Shown one piece after another: positions 38,663 to 42,186 of a DNA stretch of 42,186 nt (the stretch's first letter is position 1; each line of letters opens with the position of its first letter). The stretch comes from Rhodosalinus sp046542825. GTDB lineage: Bacteria; Pseudomonadota; Alphaproteobacteria; Rhodobacterales; Rhodobacteraceae. The notes under the pieces were generated by a model, which made no database searches, was not told the DNA's origin, and was given only the letters and a program-made list of their open reading frames with translations. Made by a program: the position numbers and the translations under genes. The stretch is taken from the NCBI RefSeq assembly GCF_046542825.1, contig NZ_JBKHAQ010000010.1, forward strand, positions 1 through 42,186. The letters run 5' to 3'.

Positions 38663-39097
38663 TCAGTAGCCCATGATCATGCTCTTGAGCGCGTCCTTCT
38701 CCATCGAGAGCTCGGTCAGGCGCGCCTTGACCACGTCGCCTATGGTGACGATTCCCACCATCTCGCCCGCCTCCACCACCGGCATGTGGCGAAAGCGCCC
38801 GGCCGTCATCCGCGTGAGCACCTGATCGGCGGTCTCGGTCAGCGCGCAGGTCTCGACGGTGCAGGTCATCACCTCCTCGACCTGGCGCAGCAGGCAGTCC
38901 TCGCCCTGCCGCGCGATCTCGCGCACGATGTCGCGCTCGGACAGGATGCCCGCGGCGCGCTTGCCGTCGTTCGACACCACGACGGAGCCGATCCGTCTGT
39001 CGGCAAGAAGTGTTGCCGCGTGAGCAACCGTGTTGCCAGGCGAAACGGTCACGACGCCTGCATCGCCCTTCAGCTTCAGGATCTGCTGGACCTGCAT
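38663..39097 (-). CDS. CBS-pair protein
   Basis: The 144-residue protein consists of two CBS domains and nothing else: VVTVSPGNTVAHAATLLADR with RRIGSVVVSNDGKRAAGILS, and ETADQVLTRMTAGRFRHMPV with VGIVTIGDVVKARL. CBS pairs bind adenine nucleotides and regulate partner proteins; none is identifiable. It is likely a soluble regulator. Confidence 0.9.
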   Translation of the reverse strand: MQVQQILKLKGDAGVVTVSPGNTVAHAATLLADRRIGSVVVSNDGKRAAGILSERDIVREIARQGEDCLLRQVEEVMTCTVETCALTETADQVLTRMTAGRFRHMPVVEAGEMVGIVTIGDVVKARLTELSMEKDALKSMIMGY

Positions 39098-39263
39098 GGC
39101 GCTCCTCCCGGGCTTGCAATCCGTGCGATATTTCAGCGTCTCTTGAAAGCGCCCGACCTGTCAAGCGGCGTGGCGCCCGGCGCGGACACGCGGCGATTGC
39201 CCCTGTCGCCCGGCGCGCGGCGCGGCTATGGTCGCGCCCGAACCGGAGGATGGAGGGACACCC

Positions 39264-40766
39264 ATGACCGAGGAACTCGCCCACTGGATCGGCGGCAAGC
39301 GCGTCTCTGGCCGCTCCGGCCGCTTCGCGGACGTCTTCAACCCCGCGACCGGCGAGGTGCAGGCGCGCGTGCCGCTGGCCTCTGCCGACGAACTCGACGA
39401 GGCGGTGAGGATCGCGGCCGAGGCGCAGCGCGGCTGGGCCGCCACCAATCCGCAGCGCCGCGCCCGCGTGCTGATGGAGTTCGTGCGGCTGCTGAACCGC
39501 GACATGGAGAAGCTGGCCGAGACGCTGAGCCGCGAGCACGGCAAGACGGTCCCCGACGCGAAGGGCGACATCCAGCGCGGTCTCGAGGTGGTCGAGTTCT
39601 GCATCGGCGCGCCGCACCTGCTGAAGGGCGAGTTCACCGACAGCGCCGGCCCCGGCATCGACATGTACTCGATGCGCCAGCCGCTGGGCGTGGTGGCGGG
39701 CATCACGCCCTTCAACTTCCCCGCCATGATCCCGATGTGGAAGTTCGCGCCCGCCATCGCCTGCGGCAACGCCTTCATCCTCAAGCCGTCCGAGCGCGAC
39801 CCGTCGGTGCCGCTGATGCTGGCCGAGCTGATGGAAGAGGCGGGACTTCCCGCGGGCATCCTGCAGGTCGTCAACGGCGACAAGGAGGCGGTGGACGCGA
39901 TCCTCGACCACCCCGGGATCATGGCGATCGGCTTTGTCGGCTCCACGCCCATCGCCGAATACATCTATTCCCGCGGCTGCGCGAACGGCAAGCGCGTGCA
40001 GTGCTTCGGCGGGGCGAAGAACCACATGATCGTCATGCCCGACGCCGACATGGACCAGGCAGCGGATGCGCTGGTGGGTGCGGGCTACGGGGCGGCCGGC
40101 GAACGCTGCATGGCGATCTCGGTGGCCGTGCCCGTGGGCGACGAGACCGCGGACCGGCTGATCGAGAAGCTGGTGCCGCGCATCGAGAAGCTGAAGGTCG
40201 GCCCCTACACCGCGGGCGGTGACGTGGACTACGGCCCAGTCGTGACGGCCGCGGCGAAGGAGAAGATCCTCGGCCTGGTGCAGTCCGGCGTCGATCAGGG
40301 CGCCGAGCTGGTCGTGGACGGCCGTGACTTCCAGCTTCAGGGCTACGAGAGCGGCTTCTTCGTGGGTCCGCACCTCTTTGACCGCGTGACGCCCGACATG
40401 GACATCTACCGCGAGGAAATCTTCGGGCCGGTGCTGTCAACCGTGCGCGCGGGCAGCTACGAAGAGGCGCTGGGGCTTGCCATGGACCACGAGATGGGCA
40501 ACGGCACCGCGATCTTCACCCGCGACGGCGATGCCGCGCGCGATTTCGCCAGCCGCGTCAACGTGGGCATGGTCGGCATCAACGTGCCGATCCCCGTGCC
40601 GCTGGCCTACCACACCTTCGGCGGCTGGAAGAAATCGGCCTTCGGCGACCTCAACCAGCACGGGCCAGACGCCTTCCGCTTCTACACGCGGACCAAGACG
40701 GTGACCGCGCGCTGGCCCTCGGGTCTCAAGGAAGGCGGCGAGTTCCACTTCAAGGCGATGGACTGA
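39264..40766 (+). CDS. mmsA: methylmalonate-semialdehyde dehydrogenase (CoA-acylating)
   Basis: The 500-residue ALDH-superfamily enzyme converts methylmalonate semialdehyde to propionyl-CoA in valine and thymine catabolism. Marks are NFPAMIPMWKFAPAIACGN, GFVGSTPIAEYIY and the catalytic Cys282 in GAAGERCMAISVAV. The usual ALDH general-base Glu in the GGK region is replaced (CFGGAKNHMIVMPDA), as is typical for this CoA-dependent branch. GGAGGATGGAGGG precedes the ATG. It is followed by a palindrome pair, the YbdK gene and an acyl-CoA dehydrogenase gene. Confidence 0.93.
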   Translation: MTEELAHWIGGKRVSGRSGRFADVFNPATGEVQARVPLASADELDEAVRIAAEAQRGWAATNPQRRARVLMEFVRLLNRDMEKLAETLSREHGKTVPDAKGDIQRGLEVVEFCIGAPHLLKGEFTDSAGPGIDMYSMRQPLGVVAGITPFNFPAMIPMWKFAPAIACGNAFILKPSERDPSVPLMLAELMEEAGLPAGILQVVNGDKEAVDAILDHPGIMAIGFVGSTPIAEYIYSRGCANGKRVQCFGGAKNHMIVMPDADMDQAADALVGAGYGAAGERCMAISVAVPVGDETADRLIEKLVPRIEKLKVGPYTAGGDVDYGPVVTAAAKEKILGLVQSGVDQGAELVVDGRDFQLQGYESGFFVGPHLFDRVTPDMDIYREEIFGPVLSTVRAGSYEEALGLAMDHEMGNGTAIFTRDGDAARDFASRVNVGMVGINVPIPVPLAYHTFGGWKKSAFGDLNQHGPDAFRFYTRTKTVTARWPSGLKEGGEFHFKAMD

Positions 40767-40768
40767 CC

Positions 40769-40794
40769 GAAAACTTTTCGACCGAAAAGTTTTC
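40769..40794. repeat. 26-nt palindrome with TTTTCGACCGAAAA core (pair 2, element a)
   Basis: The core differs from TTTTCGATCGAAAA by one base in the centre, so all arm bases still pair. The flank is GAAAAC and its complement. It starts two bases after the mmsA stop and ends 17 bases before element b. It is likely to act as a terminator hairpin. Confidence 0.88.
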
Positions 40795-40811
40795 TCTTGC
40801 CGCGCAGGCTC

Positions 40812-40845
40812 CGGCCGCGAATTTTCGATCGAAAATTCGCGGCCG
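40812..40845. repeat. 34-bp perfect palindrome with TTTTCGATCGAAAA core (pair 2, element b)
   Basis: The core is flanked by CGGCCGCGAA and its complement. The pair repeats the layout at 13517-13593: a 26-base palindrome, a 17-19 base gap, and a 32-34 base palindrome with GC-rich flanks. Confidence 0.9.
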
Positions 40846-40860
40846 TTTGGAGAAGCGCCC

Positions 40861-41988
40861 ATGCCGGATCCATCCTTCACACTCGGGATCGAGGAGGAGT
40901 ATCTGCTCGTCCGCTCCGACAGCCTGGACCTGGCGGAGGCGCCCGAGGGGCTAGTGGATGATTGTGCAGCCGCGCTCGAGGGGCAAGTCAGCCCGGAGTT
41001 CCTGCAATGCCAGATCGAGGTCGGCACCCGCGTCTGCGCGGACGTGGGCGCGGCGCGGGACGACCTGCGGCGCCTGCGCTCGGTGGTGGCCGCGAAGGCC
41101 GCGCAGCACGGGCTCGCGGTGATCGCCGTCTCCTGCCACCCTTTCGGCGAATGGACGGCGCAGCACCACACCGACAAGGCGCGCTACAACGCGCTCGACC
41201 GCGACCTTGCCGGCGTGGCACGGCGGATGCTGATCTGCGGCATGCATGTGCACGTCGGGCTGGGCGACGACACGCTGCGGATCGACACGATGCGGCAGAT
41301 GTCCTACTTCCTGCCGCATCTGCTGGCGCTCTCGGCCTCCTCGCCCTACTGGCGGGGCGAGGACACCGGCCTCGCCTCCTACCGCCTGACGGTCTTCGAC
41401 AACCTGCCGCGCACCGGCCTGCCGCCGCAGTTCGCGGCCTGGGAGGACTATGCGCGCTCGGTGGGTGTGCTGACCGATCTGGGCATCATCGAGGACGCCT
41501 CCAGGATCTGGTGGGACCTGCGCCCCTCGGTCCGCTTCCCGACGCTGGAGGCGCGGATCATGGACGTGCAGCCGCGGCTCGAACACACGCTGGCGCTGGC
41601 CGCCGTGGTGCAGAGCGTGGCGCGGCTGCTGTGGCGGCTGCGCGCCCTCAACCAGCGCTGGCGCATCTACGAGCCGTTCCTGATCGCCGAGAACCGCTGG
41701 CGCGCGCAGCGTTACGGGATCGAGGAAGGGCTGATCGACTTCGGGGCCGGCGAGGTCAAGCCGTTCGCGCAGCTTCTTGATGAATTGATCGAGCTGGTCG
41801 GAGACGATGCGACGGCGCTGGGCTGCCGCGCCGAACTGGAGAGCCTGCGCGACATTCTGGCCTTCGGCACCTCGTCGAGCCGGCAGCGCGCGGTGGCAGA
41901 GGCCGCGCGCGCGGCGGGCGCGGATCGCGCGGGCCGGATGCGCGCCGTGGTCGCCCATCTGATCGAGGAATTTCACGCCGATCTCTGA
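40861..41988 (+). CDS. carboxylate-amine ligase (YbdK/GCS2 family)
   Basis: The 375-residue protein belongs to the glutamate-cysteine-ligase-like family: FTLGIEEEYLLV at the N-terminus with the acidic metal-binding cluster, CGMHVHVGLGDD, and FPTLEARIMDVQPRLEHTLA. Members ligate an amine to a carboxylate, as in weak gamma-glutamyl-cysteine synthesis; the real substrate is unknown. It sits between mmsA and an acyl-CoA dehydrogenase gene, which may be coincidence. The start follows GGAGAAGCGCCC. Confidence 0.9.
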   Translation: MPDPSFTLGIEEEYLLVRSDSLDLAEAPEGLVDDCAAALEGQVSPEFLQCQIEVGTRVCADVGAARDDLRRLRSVVAAKAAQHGLAVIAVSCHPFGEWTAQHHTDKARYNALDRDLAGVARRMLICGMHVHVGLGDDTLRIDTMRQMSYFLPHLLALSASSPYWRGEDTGLASYRLTVFDNLPRTGLPPQFAAWEDYARSVGVLTDLGIIEDASRIWWDLRPSVRFPTLEARIMDVQPRLEHTLALAAVVQSVARLLWRLRALNQRWRIYEPFLIAENRWRAQRYGIEEGLIDFGAGEVKPFAQLLDELIELVGDDATALGCRAELESLRDILAFGTSSSRQRAVAEAARAAGADRAGRMRAVVAHLIEEFHADL

Positions 41989-42050
41989 GCCTTGCAAAAG
42001 TCCTGCAAGAAAGGGCAACTAGACCCCCGGCCAATGGGAGGAGGACGGCG

Positions 42051-42186
42051 ATGGATTTCGGCTTGAGCGAGGAGCAGCAGGCCATCTTCGACATGGCCCA
42101 TGCCTTCGGGCAGGAGCATATCGCGCCGCATGCGCGCGACTGGGAGGCGCAGGGCACGATCCCGAAAGAGCTTTGGCCCAGGGTGG
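42051..42186 (+). CDS. acyl-CoA dehydrogenase, N-terminal part
   Basis: The frame opens after GGGAGGAGG with MDFGLSEEQQAIFDMAHAFG, then HIAPHARDWE, the usual N-terminal helices of acyl-CoA dehydrogenases, and runs off the window. With mmsA nearby, an isobutyryl-CoA dehydrogenase of the valine pathway is the most likely member. The specificity cannot be read from 45 residues. Confidence 0.85.
   Translation, partial: MDFGLSEEQQAIFDMAHAFGQEHIAPHARDWEAQGTIPKELWPRV

Overview
This is a GC-rich chromosomal window from an alphaproteobacterium of the Rhodobacterales (Rhodobacteraceae/Paracoccaceae, Roseobacter-like). Four things point there: a tRNA-His without G-1 and with A73; a class I lysyl-tRNA synthetase; the ribB/RibBX-ribH-nusB and zapA-tkt-gap gene orders; and family proteins typical of this order (Hint_2/RTX proteins, a GTA-spike-like beta-helix protein, MmcB, DUF4399). 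Most of the window is ordinary core genome. Between the core blocks lie decayed genes, one composite integration scar and several families of palindromic repeats.

Layout. 1-870: tRNA-His, a frameshifted GNAT acetyltransferase remnant and a small conserved gene. 870-3513: the DNA-repair gene mmcB behind a perfect SOS box, and a two-gene operon of a membrane coiled-coil protein and a periplasmic ClpP-like serine protease. 3809-7750: a minus-strand block with ribB/RibBX, ribH, nusB, a two-TM protein, a zinc-ribbon protein and rlmB. 7879-10093: tRNA-Tyr followed by a scar made of two integrase remnants, an excisionase-like HTH gene and a tRNA-like fragment. 10099-15109: minus-strand envelope, stress and oxygen genes (DUF4399, NAD-dependent epimerase, rhodanese, UspA, hemerythrin, monooxygenase-like, kinase-fold protein, ParA). 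15275-19897: a small outer-membrane-like protein behind a CtrA-type box, a HugZ-like protein, a 761-residue beta-helix spike protein and a CHAD protein.

19944-25185: DUF4864, DUF4336, class I lysS, TerB-like, L,D-transpeptidase and a PBP4-type carboxypeptidase. 25330-29174: a DMT transporter remnant, nadD, ettA, a REP-associated tyrosine transposase (RAYT) with its REP/REPIN sequences, a 35-residue ORF and a cold-shock gene. 29899-33341: a large RTX-repeat/Hint protein and a shorter Hint paralogue lacking the catalytic residues. 33338-37874: zapA, a coiled-coil partner, transketolase, GAPDH and a 47-residue membrane protein. 38020-42186: coaD, a CBS protein, mmsA, a YbdK-type carboxylate-amine ligase and the start of an acyl-CoA dehydrogenase. 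mmsA and the acyl-CoA dehydrogenase suggest valine/branched-chain catabolism.

The most interesting non-coding signals are these: the RAYT/REPIN locus, where the REP GTAG tetranucleotide doubles as the stop codon of two genes; paired perfect palindromes with a TTTTCGAYCGAAAA core and unrelated, self-complementary flanks, found twice; an array of three palindromes after tkt; an 87-bp inverted-repeat element between convergent genes; and sequence-level SOS, CtrA-like and LacI-like sites. I see no complete new defence or mobile system. All functions are inferred from reading the translated sequences; no database search was run.
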